DNA of 64,000 nucleotides from Pseudomonadota bacterium (GCA_014584465.1 JACTMU010000097.1:22683-86682); one strand, 5' to 3'; counted from the stretch's first letter, positions 44,179-54,501 are shown. The notes: generated by a model from the letters alone, not told the origin. Made by a program: numbers and translations.

Positions 44179-44805
44179 CTATCGCGAGTAGTACTCAACA
44201 ATCATCTTCTCTTCAACTGGCAACGTCACCATCTCACGAGTCGGACGCTCCTTGATCTTCCCCTTAAAGTTGGAATGATCTGCTTCTACCCACCCTGGAA
44301 TCTCTCTCTTTCCGGAAGACTCAATGGCTGCCAAAATCTTGTTCATTCCTCGACTCTTCTCAACGACATCCACCGTGTCGCCTGCTGAAACAATGTAGCT
44401 CGGGATATTCACACGCTTGCCATTCACCCGAAAATGGCCATGCTTCACTAGGTGTCGAGCCTCTCGACGAGAAGCCGCAAAACCCAAAGTGTAAACCGCG
44501 CTGTCCAATCGACTTTCAAGCAGAGACAAAAGATTTTCTCCGGTCACGCCTCTCTGACGATCAGCCTCCTCAAAATATCTGCTGAACTGCTTCTCAAAAA
44601 CTCCGTAATACCTCTTGGCCTTCTGCTTTTCACGCAACTGAAGCGCATACTCACTGAATTTAAGACGTGATTGGCCATGCTGTCCTGGTGGATAAGAACG
44701 ACGCTCATAGGCACACTTGTCCGTGTAGCATCGGTCTCCCTTCAAAAATAGTTTGGCATTTTCTCGACGACAAAACTTACAAACACTATTGACTATGCAG
44801 CTCAA
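44179..44805 (-). CDS. rpsD: 30S ribosomal protein S4, zinc-binding form
   Basis: 208 residues from a TTG start at 44805. The track start at 44850 runs 35 bp into rpsK. The TTG has a perfect TAAGGAG SD six bases upstream that overlaps the rpsK stop, and it gives the normal S4 length. The N-terminal CKFC...C...C set marks the C+ (zinc) form. The S4 RNA-binding domain [21 protein letters not shown] is intact. S4 nucleates 30S assembly and often represses the alpha operon. Confidence 0.93.
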   Translation of the reverse strand: MSCIVNSVCKFCRRENAKLFLKGDRCYTDKCAYERRSYPPGQHGQSRLKFSEYALQLREKQKAKRYYGVFEKQFSRYFEEADRQRGVTGENLLSLLESRLDSAVYTLGFAASRREARHLVKHGHFRVNGKRVNIPSYIVSAGDTVDVVEKSRGMNKILAAIESSGKREIPGWVEADHSNFKGKIKERPTREMVTLPVEEKMIVEYYSR

Positions 44806-44815
44806 GAGAAACTCC

Positions 44816-45199
44816 TTAAATTCTTCTTCGTTTGGGAGGACGGCAACCATTGTGCGGAATGGGTGTGATGTCCTTAAGTATTTGAATCTTCATTCCTGCT
44901 GCCGCAACAGCGCGAATGGCTGGCTCACGCCCAGCCCCTGGTCCTTTAAGGTAAAGAATGACCGATCTCATGCCATGCTCAAGGGCCTTTTTCACCGCAT
45001 CTTCTGCAGTCACTTGGGCTGCAAAAGGAGTCCCCTTTTTGCCACCCTTAAAGCCCATGGCACCAGCACTCGACCACGCCACGGTATTCCCATTGGAGTC
45101 GGTCATAGTTACCACCGTGTTGCCGAAACCTGCATTCACGTAGCATCGACCTACTGGCACATTCTTCTTAACTTTTTTCTTTGTAATCTTACCCGCCAC
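44816..45199 (-). CDS. rpsK: 30S ribosomal protein S11
   Basis: 127 residues, full length, with conserved [21 protein letters not shown] and the C-terminal [18 protein letters not shown]. Part of the platform of the small subunit. It lies between rpsM (10-bp gap) and rpsD, whose SD overlaps its stop codon. Confidence 0.97.
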   Translation of the reverse strand: MAGKITKKKVKKNVPVGRCYVNAGFGNTVVTMTDSNGNTVAWSSAGAMGFKGGKKGTPFAAQVTAEDAVKKALEHGMRSVILYLKGPGAGREPAIRAVAAAGMKIQILKDITPIPHNGCRPPKRRRI

Positions 45200-45209
45200 T
45201 ACTTACTCC

Positions 45210-45584
45210 TTATACAGCCTTCTTCTTACCGGCGACGGTCTTTTTCGGCCCTTTTCTTGTCCTTGCATTCTGTCTTGTACTCTGTCCCCGAACAGGTAGC
45301 CCTTTTCGGTGTCGAATCCCTCTGTAGCACCCAACATCAATAAGACGTTTAAGGGACATCTGAACCTCTCGACGCAAATCTCCTTCGATCTTGTACTGCT
45401 GATCCAACACCTTACGAAGATCCGCCACCTGGCCATCCGTCAAATCGTTGGTACGAAGAGAATCAGCAAAACCCATCTCTTTACAAATCCTTCGTGCTGT
45501 TGGCCGACCAATTCCAAATAGATAGGTCAAAGCCACCTCCACCCGTTTGTTCCTGGGAAGGTCAACCCCTGCTATACGCGCCAT
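45210..45584 (-). CDS. rpsM: 30S ribosomal protein S13
   Basis: 124 residues, starting [21 protein letters not shown] and ending in a basic tail ([13 protein letters not shown]) that reaches the P-site tRNA. All conserved parts are present. It starts 3 bp after the rpmJ stop. Confidence 0.97.
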   Translation of the reverse strand: MARIAGVDLPRNKRVEVALTYLFGIGRPTARRICKEMGFADSLRTNDLTDGQVADLRKVLDQQYKIEGDLRREVQMSLKRLIDVGCYRGIRHRKGLPVRGQSTRQNARTRKGPKKTVAGKKKAV

Positions 45585-45587
45585 CTC

Positions 45588-45701
45588 TTATCCCTGCCTC
45601 TGTTTATGTTTGGGGTTCTCGCAAATGACACGGATGACCCCCCGTCTTTTAATCACCTTACATTTGTTACAAATTTTCTTGACCGAAGCTCGCACCTTCA
45701 T
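45588..45701 (-). CDS. rpmJ: 50S ribosomal protein L36, zinc-binding form
   Basis: Too short for the ORF track. Read leftwards from the ATG at 45701 it encodes 37 residues starting [20 protein letters not shown] and ending KHKQRQG. Cys11, Cys14, Cys27 and His32 form the zinc site of the C+ form. It is the first gene of the alpha operon here; map and infA, which often stand between adk and rpmJ, are absent. Confidence 0.95.
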   Translation of the reverse strand: MKVRASVKKICNKCKVIKRRGVIRVICENPKHKQRQG

Positions 45702-45789
45702 CACTTAACCCCACACTTAAAGTCCTACAAATCTGCGATCGGCTAAACTAACACTCTCATAGAGAGCAGTCCAGCTCAAATCGCTCAAA

Positions 45790-46425
45790 CTACTTCACTG
45801 CCAACTCAATTCTGTTGTAGATCTCCTCTTTTTTCCCCTCACCCTTCACAACCACAAGCTTACCCAGCTTTCCGTAGTACTCCTTAAGGGGGCTGGTTTC
45901 ACTATGGTAGGCCTCCAAGCGATTGGCGATCACATCTTCGTGGTCGTCCTTTCGCTGATAGAGCTCCCCACCACAACGATCACAGACTCCTACCTTCTTG
46001 GTCGGGGCACTCACCAGATGAAAAACGGCCCCACACCCCTTGCAAACTCTGCGTCCCGTCAACCTTGACGCCAAAACCGAATCGGGGACCTCCACAAACA
46101 GAGCTCGATCCACTCTCTTTCCGCACTTTGGCAGAACCTTTTCAAGGGTCTCTGCCTGCACCACGTTTCGCGGAAACCCATCCAAAATAAACTTTCCCTT
46201 AAGGGCAGTGAGCGCCTCCTCCACCATTCGAATCACCAAGGAATCAGGCACCAAAGCCCCACTGTCCATGTAGCTCTTCGCTTCCAAACCAAGCGGTGTC
46301 CCACGTCGAACTGCATCTCGAAGCAGATCTCCAGTGCTCAGATGAGAGTACCCCTCTCTTTCAACCAACAGCGCTGACTGAGTGCCCTTTCCTGCTCCGG
46401 GTGGTCCAAATAGGATCAGATTCAC
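45790..46425 (-). CDS. adk: Adenylate kinase with zinc-binding lid
   Basis: 211 residues. The P-loop is GPPGAGKGTQ, the AMP-binding region STGDLLRDAVRRGTPLG, and the lid carries four cysteines (CKGCGAVFH and CDRCGGE) that bind structural zinc, as in Gram-positive enzymes. It converts AMP and ATP to two ADP. It follows secY by 14 bp, the common location at the end of the spc operon. An 88-bp gap then leads to rpmJ. Confidence 0.97.
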   Translation of the reverse strand: MNLILFGPPGAGKGTQSALLVEREGYSHLSTGDLLRDAVRRGTPLGLEAKSYMDSGALVPDSLVIRMVEEALTALKGKFILDGFPRNVVQAETLEKVLPKCGKRVDRALFVEVPDSVLASRLTGRRVCKGCGAVFHLVSAPTKKVGVCDRCGGELYQRKDDHEDVIANRLEAYHSETSPLKEYYGKLGKLVVVKGEGKKEEIYNRIELAVK

Positions 46426-46439
46426 GTCACACCACCATC

Positions 46440-47762
46440 CTAATATTGAACCCGTCGGCTGCGAATCTTCACCCCTCTCATAAATCCCTCATACTTCTGA
46501 GTGATCAGATGAGACTGAATCTGTTGAGTTGTATCAAGAGCCACCCCAACCAAAATCAAAAGGCTCGTTCCACCAAAATAGAAAGGAACCTTAAGGCTCT
46601 GCATTAAAATGCCTGGGAGAACACAGAGCGCACTGAGATAGATCGCACCACCCACATTGATTCTCTCCAAAACCCGTTGAATGTAATCGGATGTGCTCTT
46701 CCCAGCACGAACCCCTGGGATAAATCCACCATATTTCTTAAGATTGTCGGCCACCTCCGTGGGATTAAAGACAATCTCTGTGTAAAAGAAACAGAAGAAG
46801 ATGATCAATCCTACAAAAAGGATGTTGTAGACAGATCCTGTTGGCGCCAGAGAATCTCGAATGTTCACGAGCCAGGGCGCTTGCACAAATTGGGTCAATG
46901 TGGCTGGAAACATCAACAGACTGCTTGCAAAGATCGGAGGAATAACCCCTGAAAAGTTAATCTTAAGCGGCAAGTGGCTCGTTTGAGCAGCCATCGCCTG
47001 TCGACCCGATCCACGCTGAGAGTATTGAATGGGAATTCGTCTCTGACCAACCTCCAAAAAGATGATGAGACCAATGACGACTACCATAAAGACAAGAAGT
47101 CCAAGAGCCAAGAAGCCACTCAGCTCATTGCTCTGAACCAAGGTCCAAAGAGAGGTGGCCCCACTAGGAATGTCCGCCGCAATACCTGCAAAAATGATGA
47201 GACTTGCTCCGTTGCCAATTCCCCTCTCAGTGATCTGCTCCCCCAACCACATGATAAAGGCCGTCCCAGCCGTCAAAGTCAACACTGTCATCAGACGAAA
47301 AGGTATGATCCCAACCGCAGGAGCCAACACGAGCGACTCGCCCCCTGGGCTTGTTGAATTCATCAGCCAACTGCTGATTCCATACCCTTGAATCACAGCC
47401 AAAAGAATTGTGCCATAGCGAGTGTACTGATTGATCTTCTTACGTCCCTGCTCTCCCTCTTTCTTGAGAGCTTCCAAATAGGGGACCACCGAGGTCATAA
47501 GCTGAAAAATAATGGAACTTGAAATGTAGGGCATGATCCCTAAAGCAAAGACGCTGAATCGAGAGAGCGCTCCACCTGTAAAGGTGTTGAAGAGCCCGAA
47601 AATCCCTCCACTTTGCGCCTGGAAGAACTTCATCACTGCACTCCCATCAACACCGGGAGTTGGGATGTGAACTCCAATTCGATAGACTGCCAAAATCGCC
47701 AAAGTAAAGAGAATTCGCCGTCTCAAATCTGCATTTTTTGCAATTCCATCAATCGCTGCCAC
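46440..47762 (-). CDS. secY: Preprotein translocase subunit SecY
   Basis: 440 residues with ten membrane helices, the pore-forming subunit of the Sec channel in the inner membrane. Conserved portions include the plug region (GGALSRFSVFALGIMPYIS) and the cytoplasmic loop before helix 7. The GTG start overlaps the rplO stop by one base, so translation is coupled to the ribosomal operon. Confidence 0.97.
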   Translation of the reverse strand: MAAIDGIAKNADLRRRILFTLAILAVYRIGVHIPTPGVDGSAVMKFFQAQSGGIFGLFNTFTGGALSRFSVFALGIMPYISSSIIFQLMTSVVPYLEALKKEGEQGRKKINQYTRYGTILLAVIQGYGISSWLMNSTSPGGESLVLAPAVGIIPFRLMTVLTLTAGTAFIMWLGEQITERGIGNGASLIIFAGIAADIPSGATSLWTLVQSNELSGFLALGLLVFMVVVIGLIIFLEVGQRRIPIQYSQRGSGRQAMAAQTSHLPLKINFSGVIPPIFASSLLMFPATLTQFVQAPWLVNIRDSLAPTGSVYNILFVGLIIFFCFFYTEIVFNPTEVADNLKKYGGFIPGVRAGKSTSDYIQRVLERINVGGAIYLSALCVLPGILMQSLKVPFYFGGTSLLILVGVALDTTQQIQSHLITQKYEGFMRGVKIRSRRVQY

Positions 47763-48205
47763 TACCCAATTACCTCTACCTTACCACCTGCTGTTTCAAT
47801 TGCGGACTTCGCTCCTGCACTGACACGCTCAACTTTGACCGTGAGTGCCCGACTGATCTTTCCATTTGCCAAAATCTTCACTGGCCATCTGCGAGAGATA
47901 ATTCCGGCATTGCGAAGAGACTCTGAGGTCACCTCATCTCCGTCGATCTGATTCAACTGATCCAAACTCACAATGTTGTATCGAGTCTCAAACTTCACAT
48001 TGGTAAAACCAAATTTGGGCAAACGACGCATAAGAGGAGTTTGACCACCCTCAAAAGCCCGTCGCACCTTTCCTCCTGATCGAGCCTTTTGCCCCTTATG
48101 CCCCTTACAAGAGGTCCCACCATGACCTGAAGCATCACCTCGACCAACACGTTTACGGCTCTTTCGAGCTCCCTTAAATCCCTTAAGCTCCGACAGAAGA
48201 CCCAT
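47762..48205 (-). CDS. rplO: 50S ribosomal protein L15
   Basis: 147 residues. The N-terminal basic loop region [26 protein letters not shown] and the globular C-terminal domain are complete. It binds 23S rRNA late in assembly. The start follows rpmD by one base. Confidence 0.97.
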   Translation of the reverse strand: MGLLSELKGFKGARKSRKRVGRGDASGHGGTSCKGHKGQKARSGGKVRRAFEGGQTPLMRRLPKFGFTNVKFETRYNIVSLDQLNQIDGDEVTSESLRNAGIISRRWPVKILANGKISRALTVKVERVSAGAKSAIETAGGKVEVIG

Positions 48206-48206
48206 C

Positions 48207-48392
48207 TTACTTCTCCACCTTCACATCAACCAGATGCTGAACCTTGAATATCTGGCCTCGATTGGCAGGATTGTCTTTGATCACCTTCTCCTGTCCAATT
48301 TTTCGAAGCCCAAGACACCTTACCGTATCCTTCTGGTCCTGAGTTGCCCCGATCAAACTTCTCTTCAATCTTACACGAAATACCTTAGCCAC
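48207..48392 (-). CDS. rpmD: 50S ribosomal protein L30
   Basis: 61 residues, the usual size. The pattern [20 protein letters not shown] and [14 protein letters not shown] identifies L30, which is absent from some lineages but present here between rpsE and rplO. Confidence 0.95.
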   Translation of the reverse strand: MAKVFRVRLKRSLIGATQDQKDTVRCLGLRKIGQEKVIKDNPANRGQIFKVQHLVDVKVEK

Positions 48393-48395
48393 CTT

Positions 48396-48866
48396 TTACC
48401 CCTTTGTCCCACCACGAACATCTAATGCATCCAGTTGGGTGAGCCCTTGAAGAGTTGCGCGGACAGCCGCATGAGAGTTTCGGGTACCAATGCACTTAGT
48501 TAGAATGTCACGTATTCCAAGTGACTCCAACACAGCCCGAACGGCTCCTCCTGCAATCACACCAGTTCCAGGTGCTGCGGGCCTCATGATCACCTTTGCT
48601 GCACCAAATGTCCCGATCACCTCGTGTGCGATCGTTCGTCCATCCACCAGGTTAATCTGAACAAAATTCTTCTTCGCTGCTCGACTGGCTTTCCCAATCG
48701 CCTCGGGAACCTCCTGAGCCTTTCCATTTCCAAATCCAATCAGCCCTGCGCGATCTCCCACAACGACCAAAGCCGAGAACGAGAATCTTCGTCCCCCTTT
48801 CACTACCTTCGCCACACGACTGATCTCCACCACTCTCTCTTCAAATTCTATTGGCTCTTGCCTCAC
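48396..48866 (-). CDS. rpsE: 30S ribosomal protein S5
   Basis: 156 residues. The double-stranded RNA-binding domain ([27 protein letters not shown]) and the C-terminal domain with [19 protein letters not shown] are complete. The loop where spectinomycin-resistance changes occur (VKGGRRF) is normal. Confidence 0.97.
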   Translation of the reverse strand: MRQEPIEFEERVVEISRVAKVVKGGRRFSFSALVVVGDRAGLIGFGNGKAQEVPEAIGKASRAAKKNFVQINLVDGRTIAHEVIGTFGAAKVIMRPAAPGTGVIAGGAVRAVLESLGIRDILTKCIGTRNSHAAVRATLQGLTQLDALDVRGGTKG

Positions 48867-48888
48867 CGATCATCTCTCCTATATGCCA

Positions 48889-49260
48889 TTAAAAACTCAA
48901 GCCACCTTCACGCGCACCGTCTGCTAAGGCCTTAACTCGCCCATGATAAAGGTAACCGCTACGGTCAAAAACAACCTTTGAAATCTTCTTCTCCAAAGCC
49001 TTCTTTGCAACCTCAACACCCACCTGGTGGGCGATCTCTCGCTTCGATTTATCCTTTGAATCTACTTTCAAAGAACAGGCTGAGACCAACGTATGCCCCT
49101 TGATATCATCGACAATCTGGGCATAGATCTGATTGGCGCTTCGAAAAACGGAGAGCCGTGGTCTCTCTAGATCACCGGCAACTCTCTTTCGCAGCTTCAC
49201 TCTTTTTTTAAGTCGAGCCACCATCTTCTTATCACTTCGTTTGTTGAATCTTAATCTCAC
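48889..49260 (-). CDS. rplR: 50S ribosomal protein L18
   Basis: 123 residues from a GTG start that has GGAG seven bases upstream. The internal ATG at 49224 would give 111 residues and has weaker SD support. Conserved L18 parts: [18 protein letters not shown] and [25 protein letters not shown]. It binds 5S rRNA. Confidence 0.95.
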   Translation of the reverse strand: MRLRFNKRSDKKMVARLKKRVKLRKRVAGDLERPRLSVFRSANQIYAQIVDDIKGHTLVSACSLKVDSKDKSKREIAHQVGVEVAKKALEKKISKVVFDRSGYLYHGRVKALADGAREGGLSF

Positions 49261-49292
49261 AGTATCACTCCAAAAAATGATCTTTAGCAGAA

Positions 49293-49835
49293 CTACTTTC
49301 CTGCTGATTTTCCTGCTTTTCTTCGGATCACCTCAGTATCATATTTGATACCCTTACCCAAATAGGGTTCAGGTGGCCTCAAATCTCGAATGCGAGCCGC
49401 AACTTGACCAACCAAACCCTTGTTCGATCCCGTAATGGAAATCTTGGTCTGTTTGTCCACCTTGATCTCAATTCCATCTGGAATTGGAAACTCAATCGGA
49501 TGGCTAAATCCCAAAGTGAGATCCAACTTCTTCCCAGAAACAGCCGCCCGATATCCAACACCATTGAGTTCCAAGTTCTTAGAAAAACCTGATGTCACAC
49601 CCGTTACAGCATTTTGAACCAAAGCACGAAACAAACCATGATAAGCACGAGTGGCCTTCGATCCATCCTTTACCGAAAAGAGGATCTCACCATCATTCAC
49701 ACTCACGCCAATCTCTGGCCGTACCTTGACCTTCTCTGTGTTCTTAGCGCCTTTCACCACAACCACATTATCTGGCGTTATGGACACCTGAACCTTCGAA
49801 TCAAATCCAATTGGTGCTCGTCCAACCCTCGACAT
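49293..49835 (-). CDS. rplF: 50S ribosomal protein L6
   Basis: 180 residues starting MSRVGRAPIGFDSKV at the ATG at 49835; the track start is a TTG five codons earlier that overlaps rpsH. AGGTGAG precedes the ATG. The C-terminal motif PPEPYLGKGIKYDTEVIRRK is typical. Confidence 0.96.
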   Translation of the reverse strand: MSRVGRAPIGFDSKVQVSITPDNVVVVKGAKNTEKVKVRPEIGVSVNDGEILFSVKDGSKATRAYHGLFRALVQNAVTGVTSGFSKNLELNGVGYRAAVSGKKLDLTLGFSHPIEFPIPDGIEIKVDKQTKISITGSNKGLVGQVAARIRDLRPPEPYLGKGIKYDTEVIRRKAGKSAGK

Positions 49836-49843
49836 AATCTCAC

Positions 49844-50233
49844 CTACCAAACGTTACAGAGAAGTTCTCCACCAACTCTTTGAGAAAGTGCCTCTTCTCC
49901 ACTTAAAATTCCTCGATTTGTACTCAAAATAGCCATGCCGAATCCATTACGCACTTTAGGAATACGATCAACTGATACATACTCACGACGTCCTGGTCGG
50001 CTTTTACGGTGAAGTGCCTTAAGCACGGGCTCACCCTTTTGATTGTACTTGAGATAGAGCCTCATGATTCCCTGACGCCCATCCTTTACAATTCGAAAAT
50101 CTCTAATATACCCTCGGTTCTTAAGAATCTCCGCAATTCCCTTCCGAACAAGAGAGTTTGGCACATCCACCTTTTCGTGTCTTGCCATCGCCGCATTTCG
50201 AATTCTAGTTAGAAAATCTCCAATTGTATCCAT
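49844..50233 (-). CDS. rpsH: 30S ribosomal protein S8
   Basis: 129 residues with the complete S8 fold, from DTIGDFLTRIRNAAMARHEK to GGELLCNVW. In E. coli S8 represses the spc operon at the rplE start; whether that control exists here, where rplX is missing, is unknown. It starts 9 bp after rpsN. Confidence 0.97.
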   Translation of the reverse strand: MDTIGDFLTRIRNAAMARHEKVDVPNSLVRKGIAEILKNRGYIRDFRIVKDGRQGIMRLYLKYNQKGEPVLKALHRKSRPGRREYVSVDRIPKVRNGFGMAILSTNRGILSGEEALSQRVGGELLCNVW

Positions 50234-50242
50234 GAAACCCTC

Positions 50243-50428
50243 TCACCAACTGGCCTTGGTCACGCCCGGTAATAATCCCCGAGATGCATTCAAACGAAAA
50301 CAGATCCGACAGAGGTCAAAGTGTCTCAAGAACCCTCGAGATCTCCCACACTCTCGACACCTGTGGTACTTTCTTACCGGAAACCTTGGCTTTCTATTTG
50401 CCTTCACAATCATCGCTTTTCGAGCCAC
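50243..50428 (-). CDS. rpsN: 30S ribosomal protein S14, type Z (zinc-binding)
   Basis: 61 residues, the short zinc form, with CRECGR and CRICFR as ligands. This form is common in Gram-positive and many deep-branching lineages; most gammaproteobacteria have the long zinc-free form. It lies between rplE and rpsH. Confidence 0.96.
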   Translation of the reverse strand: MARKAMIVKANRKPRFPVRKYHRCRECGRSRGFLRHFDLCRICFRLNASRGLLPGVTKASW

Positions 50429-50451
50429 AAAATTCTCCCCTACATCCTTAT

Positions 50452-50991
50452 CTATTGCTTACGAAAGGGCATACCTAACATATCCAAGAGAACCCTTCCC
50501 TCTTCATCTGATTTTGATGACATACAAATTGAAATGTTCATCCCTCGAATCTTATCGACCTTGTCGTAATTGATCTCTGGAAAAACGATCTGCTCCTTCA
50601 ATCCCATATTGTAATTCCCGCGTCCATCAAACCCCTTGGGCGACAAACCTCGAAAATCTCGTACACGAGGAAGTGCAAGTGAGATCAGACGATCCAAAAA
50701 GGCCCACATCTTCTCTTTTCGCAAAGTCACCTGAGCTCCAATAGGAAGCCCCTGGCGCAACTTGAAGTTCGAAATCGCCTTCTTCGCCTTGGTTACGATT
50801 GCCTTTTGCCCTGTAATCACACTCAGTTCATCAGCAACCGTGTTGAGAAGCTTTGGATTCTGAATAGCTTCACTGGAACAAACATTGACGACAATCTTCT
50901 CAAGACGAGGAACTTCCATCACGTTGCTCAGTCCCAACTGCTTTTGCAGTGCTGGCACCAACTCTCTGTACTTACTCTCTAATCGATTCAC
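50452..50991 (-). CDS. rplE: 50S ribosomal protein L5
   Basis: 179 residues from a GTG start with GGGAG upstream. Conserved parts: [20 protein letters not shown] and [33 protein letters not shown]. Its start is only 65 bp from the rplN stop, so no rplX gene fits between. Confidence 0.97.
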   Translation of the reverse strand: MNRLESKYRELVPALQKQLGLSNVMEVPRLEKIVVNVCSSEAIQNPKLLNTVADELSVITGQKAIVTKAKKAISNFKLRQGLPIGAQVTLRKEKMWAFLDRLISLALPRVRDFRGLSPKGFDGRGNYNMGLKEQIVFPEINYDKVDKIRGMNISICMSSKSDEEGRVLLDMLGMPFRKQ

Positions 50992-51056
50992 CTTTTCTCT
51001 CCCAAATCAAGGCCAACTCCTATCCAATCGGCCTATCCTACTCATCACGCTCTTCT

Positions 51057-51425
51057 CTACAATACCTCGGGCGCCAATGAAACAATCTTCCCAAACTTCA
51101 TTTGGCGAAGTTCTCTGGCCACTGGACCAAAAATTCGCGTTCCAATCGGCTCTTTAGCTGCGTTGATCAAAACAGCCGAATTTTCATCAAATCGTATGCG
51201 CGTCCCATCAGGGCGAACCACAGGGTGAGTGGTTCTCACAATCACTGCCTTGGCCACCTCTCCCTTCTTTACCTTCGAATTGGGAAGTGCCTCTTTAATG
51301 GAGACCACAATCACATCACCCACAGAAGCCGTCCTCCGCTTAGATCCTCCAAGGACCTTTATGCATTGGACGATCTTTGCTCCTGAATTGTCTGCGACCT
51401 TCAGTTTTGTCTGCATCTGAATCAT
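51057..51425 (-). CDS. rplN: 50S ribosomal protein L14
   Basis: 122 residues from the ATG at 51425 ([17 protein letters not shown]), preceded by AGGAA. Complete to the normal C-terminus [12 protein letters not shown]. It is the first gene of the spc block. rplX, normally next, is missing. Confidence 0.97.
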   Translation of the reverse strand: MIQMQTKLKVADNSGAKIVQCIKVLGGSKRRTASVGDVIVVSIKEALPNSKVKKGEVAKAVIVRTTHPVVRPDGTRIRFDENSAVLINAAKEPIGTRIFGPVARELRQMKFGKIVSLAPEVL

Positions 51426-51434
51426 AATCAATTC

Positions 51435-51713
51435 CTACTCTGCTGCGATCTGCAACACCTTATCTAGTTTCCATCGTTTAGTTTTACTGAGTGGACGTGT
51501 CTCAAAGATACGAACTGTGTCCCCGATCTTTGCCACATTGCCCTCGTCATGAGCCGTAAACTTTGAGGTCTTTCGTATGAACTTATGATAGATGGGGTGC
51601 ATGACCCTTCTCACGATCGCAACCTTGATCGTCTTATCCATCTTGTCGCTCACGACCTTTCCAATGATCATGTTCCGACGGCCTCTCTTTGCCTTTTTAT
51701 TACCTATCGACAT
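51435..51713 (-). CDS. rpsQ: 30S ribosomal protein S17
   Basis: 92 residues. The OB-fold core is intact: [20 protein letters not shown], the loop region and [15 protein letters not shown]. The short N-terminal basic extension is unremarkable. It lies between rpmC and rplN. Confidence 0.96.
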   Translation of the reverse strand: MSIGNKKAKRGRRNMIIGKVVSDKMDKTIKVAIVRRVMHPIYHKFIRKTSKFTAHDEGNVAKIGDTVRIFETRPLSKTKRWKLDKVLQIAAE

Positions 51714-51736
51714 CTCTTTAACACCTCACAACCACG

Positions 51737-51928
51737 TCAGTGGTTCAACTTCTCATTCAAAGCAGTTTCGATTCGGGCAACATTTCGCTTCGCCGCTCGA
51801 ATTTCGAGGGGATTTGCTAAGTGCCCCAATGTATTCTTCATCCTCAGATGAAATAGCTCCTCTCGAAGCTCAATCTTCTTCTTGGTCAATTCATCCACTG
51901 TTAAGTTTTTGATCTCAGAATACTTCAC
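51737..51928 (-). CDS. rpmC: 50S ribosomal protein L29
   Basis: 63 residues, all helical, [20 protein letters not shown] to [11 protein letters not shown], as usual for L29. It sits near the peptide exit tunnel. It starts 4 bp after the rplP stop. Confidence 0.95.
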   Translation of the reverse strand: MKYSEIKNLTVDELTKKKIELREELFHLRMKNTLGHLANPLEIRAAKRNVARIETALNEKLNH

Positions 51929-51931
51929 CTA

Positions 51932-52339
51932 CTACTCCCTTGCCAAAAACCGTGTCTTAATTGGCATCTTATGCGAAGCCAAACGAAAAGCCTCCTTCGC
52001 TTGCTCCCTCGTAACCCCTGTGATCTCATACAAAATACGTCCGGGCTTGATGATCGCAACCCAATACTCTGGGTTTCCTTTACCTGAACCCATTCGTGTC
52101 TCGGCAGGCTTCTTGGTGATTGGACGATCAGGAAAAATTCGAATCCACATCTTACCACCACGCTTCACCGATCGACTTACCGCAATACGACCCGCTTCAA
52201 TCTGCCTTGAGGTCAACCAACCATCCTCTGCTGCCTGAAGAGCAAAATCTCCAAATGCAAGATCAGCTCCACGCGTTGCCTTTCCAGCTCTTCGCCCTCG
52301 ATGCTGCTTTCTCCACTTAACTCTCTTAGGACTTAACAC
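51932..52339 (-). CDS. rplP: 50S ribosomal protein L16
   Basis: 135 residues from a GTG at 52339. AGGAGG lies six bases upstream, and the chosen start gives the standard N-terminus [15 protein letters not shown]. The track start at 52360 adds seven residues inside rpsC. The gene overlaps rpsC by 14 bp. The conserved [21 protein letters not shown] is present. Confidence 0.96.
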   Translation of the reverse strand: MLSPKRVKWRKQHRGRRAGKATRGADLAFGDFALQAAEDGWLTSRQIEAGRIAVSRSVKRGGKMWIRIFPDRPITKKPAETRMGSGKGNPEYWVAIIKPGRILYEITGVTREQAKEAFRLASHKMPIKTRFLARE

Positions 52340-52991
52340 GAACTGCCTCCTCGGCCTCACGAGCCGACAAGATATCTCCCTTATAAACCCAAACTTTCAC
52401 ACCAATGAGACCATAGGTCGTCAATGCTTCCGAAGTTGCATAATCAACGTCCGCCCTCAACGTGTGAAGAGGAACACTCTTTTCTGTGTACCACTCAGTA
52501 CGAGCAATCTCTGCACCATCCAGACGCCCACTGACCTGCACTTTGATCCCACGCACTCCTCCGCGTATGGCAGCAGCCATCGCCTTCTTTAACACACGTC
52601 TCCATGAGACACGCTTCTCCAATTGAAGAGCGATGCTATCGGCAATCAGCTGAGCATCCACATCAGGCTTACGAATCTCCTGAATGTTGAGAAAAACCTC
52701 ATCGGGTGTGAGTTTCTGAACATCGAGCTTCAAAGCATCAATTCCCGTCCCCTTTTTTCCAATCACCACACCTGGACGGGCCGAATATATGATGATCTTG
52801 ATCTTCTTCGCAGCTCTCTCCATTTCAATGCGAGAGACTCCTGCATGCTTAAGCTTCTCTTTCAAATAGCGACGCAATTTAAAATCTTCGTGAAGGTTGT
52901 TGGCATACTCTCTACCCTTGGAAAACCACCGAGAGTCCCAGGTACGAATCACACCCACACGAAAACCAACTGGATTAACTTTTTGTCCCAC
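52326..52991 (-). CDS. rpsC: 30S ribosomal protein S3
   Basis: 221 residues: N-terminal [20 protein letters not shown], the KH domain with [16 protein letters not shown], and the C-terminal domain with GARGI-like [20 protein letters not shown]. Part of the mRNA entry site. Confidence 0.97.
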   Translation of the reverse strand: MGQKVNPVGFRVGVIRTWDSRWFSKGREYANNLHEDFKLRRYLKEKLKHAGVSRIEMERAAKKIKIIIYSARPGVVIGKKGTGIDALKLDVQKLTPDEVFLNIQEIRKPDVDAQLIADSIALQLEKRVSWRRVLKKAMAAAIRGGVRGIKVQVSGRLDGAEIARTEWYTEKSVPLHTLRADVDYATSEALTTYGLIGVKVWVYKGDILSAREAEEAVRVKS

Positions 52992-53031
52992 TCGCTTTAT
53001 CCTCTTGTTTAAATTCCTCTAAATCCTCTCT

Positions 53032-53364
53032 CTACCTCTCAGCCAAAACCAAATTGATATGGCTTAGCTTCTTTCGAATCGGAGCTGCGCGCCCTTGAGC
53101 GCGAGGCATCCACCGCTTGATCGCAGGCCCCTGGTCCACAAAGATTCTTTTGACGTAGAGATTGTCGAGGTCGATCACCTTCTTCTGATCTGCATTGGCC
53201 ACCGCCGAACGAATCAGCTTATGGACAATTTCGCCCCCCTTCTTCTTCGAAAATGCCAAAATCTCCAGTGCTTCATTGACATCACGACCTCTCACCAAAT
53301 CGGCAATGAGTCTTGCTTTCATCGCACCAAGCCGCACATTTTTTAGTCTCGCTTTTACTTCCAT
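53032..53364 (-). CDS. rplV: 50S ribosomal protein L22
   Basis: 110 residues with the extended loop that lines the exit tunnel (VDQGPAIKRWMPRAQGRAAPI). Complete and of normal length. It lies between rpsS and rpsC. Confidence 0.96.
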   Translation of the reverse strand: MEVKARLKNVRLGAMKARLIADLVRGRDVNEALEILAFSKKKGGEIVHKLIRSAVANADQKKVIDLDNLYVKRIFVDQGPAIKRWMPRAQGRAAPIRKKLSHINLVLAER

Positions 53365-53379
53365 CCCTAAAACCCCAGT

Positions 53380-53664
53380 CTACTTCTTAACTGCCTCTTT
53401 TGCCTTATTTCCCGAGTGCCCATGAAAGGTACGTGTTGGAGCAAACTCTCCAAACTTGTGGCCAATCATATTCTCAGTCACATAAACAGGCACAAACTTC
53501 TTTCCATTGTGAACCGCAAAGGTCATACCCACAGACTCCGGAAAGATCGTTGATCTTCTCGACCAAGTCTTGATGACCTTCTTATCACCTGAACTGTGCG
53601 CCGCCTCGATTTTCTTTAAAAGGTGCTCATCCACAAAGGGGCCCTTTTTTACTGACCTTGCCAA
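53380..53664 (-). CDS. rpsS: 30S ribosomal protein S19
   Basis: 94 residues, [19 protein letters not shown] to the basic tail, with [23 protein letters not shown] and [18 protein letters not shown]. Complete. Confidence 0.97.
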   Translation of the reverse strand: MARSVKKGPFVDEHLLKKIEAAHSSGDKKVIKTWSRRSTIFPESVGMTFAVHNGKKFVPVYVTENMIGHKFGEFAPTRTFHGHSGNKAKEAVKK

Positions 53665-53673
53665 TTTCGACTC

Positions 53674-54498
53674 CTATTTTCCTTTTCGTCTCTTAATGAT
53701 CATCGCATCGGTTCTCTTGTTGTTTCGAGTCTTATACCCTTTACATGGTTGACCCCAAGGACTGACTGGATGATGTCCCTTTCCTACACCCTCACCACCA
53801 CCGAGTGGATGGTCGATAGGGTTCATCGCCATACCACGAACTGTTGGCCTCTTTCCTCTCCATCGATTGCGCCCGGCCTTTCCAATTGTGATATTCTCGT
53901 TGTCTGTATTTCCCACCTGACCAATTGTGGCTCGACACTCAGACAAAATTTGTCGAACCTCGCCCGAGGGAAGTTTCACCTGACAGTAGGGACCAAGTTT
54001 AGCTACCAATGTTGCGCCACTGCCTGCCCCTCGCACCAACTGCCCGCCCTTTCCCGGACGTACCTCAACATTATGAATTGTTGTCCCTGTTGGAATGTTG
54101 GAAAGGGGGAGAGAGTTTCCTGGACGTACGTCAGCTGTGTCACTTGATACAACCTCTTGACCCACCTCCAAACCAATCGGAGCCACAATGTAGGATTTAA
54201 AACCATCCTTATAATGAAGAAGTGCAATTCGAGCACTCCGATTAGGGTCATATTCAATAGCCGCAACAATTGCTGGCACGTCAACCTTATACCTCTTGAA
54301 ATCAATCACACGATACCTTCGCCGATGTCCACCTCCCTGGTGTCGCATCGTGATCTGTCCGTGGTTGTTTCGAGCCCCACTCCTCTTCAATCGAACTGTC
54401 AATGCCTTTTCAGGACGATCCTTAGTGATCTCACTAAAATCGTAACCACTCATCCCTCGTCGACCGGGACTGCGCGGCTTGTACTCTTTCACTCCCAT
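53674..54498 (-). CDS. rplB: 50S ribosomal protein L2
   Basis: 274 residues. Conserved features include [22 protein letters not shown]-like N-terminal segments and the peptidyl-transferase-associated [18 protein letters not shown] with the key histidine. Complete. Confidence 0.97.
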   Translation of the reverse strand: MGVKEYKPRSPGRRGMSGYDFSEITKDRPEKALTVRLKRSGARNNHGQITMRHQGGGHRRRYRVIDFKRYKVDVPAIVAAIEYDPNRSARIALLHYKDGFKSYIVAPIGLEVGQEVVSSDTADVRPGNSLPLSNIPTGTTIHNVEVRPGKGGQLVRGAGSGATLVAKLGPYCQVKLPSGEVRQILSECRATIGQVGNTDNENITIGKAGRNRWRGKRPTVRGMAMNPIDHPLGGGEGVGKGHHPVSPWGQPCKGYKTRNNKRTDAMIIKRRKGK

Positions 54499-54501
54499 AC
54501 T

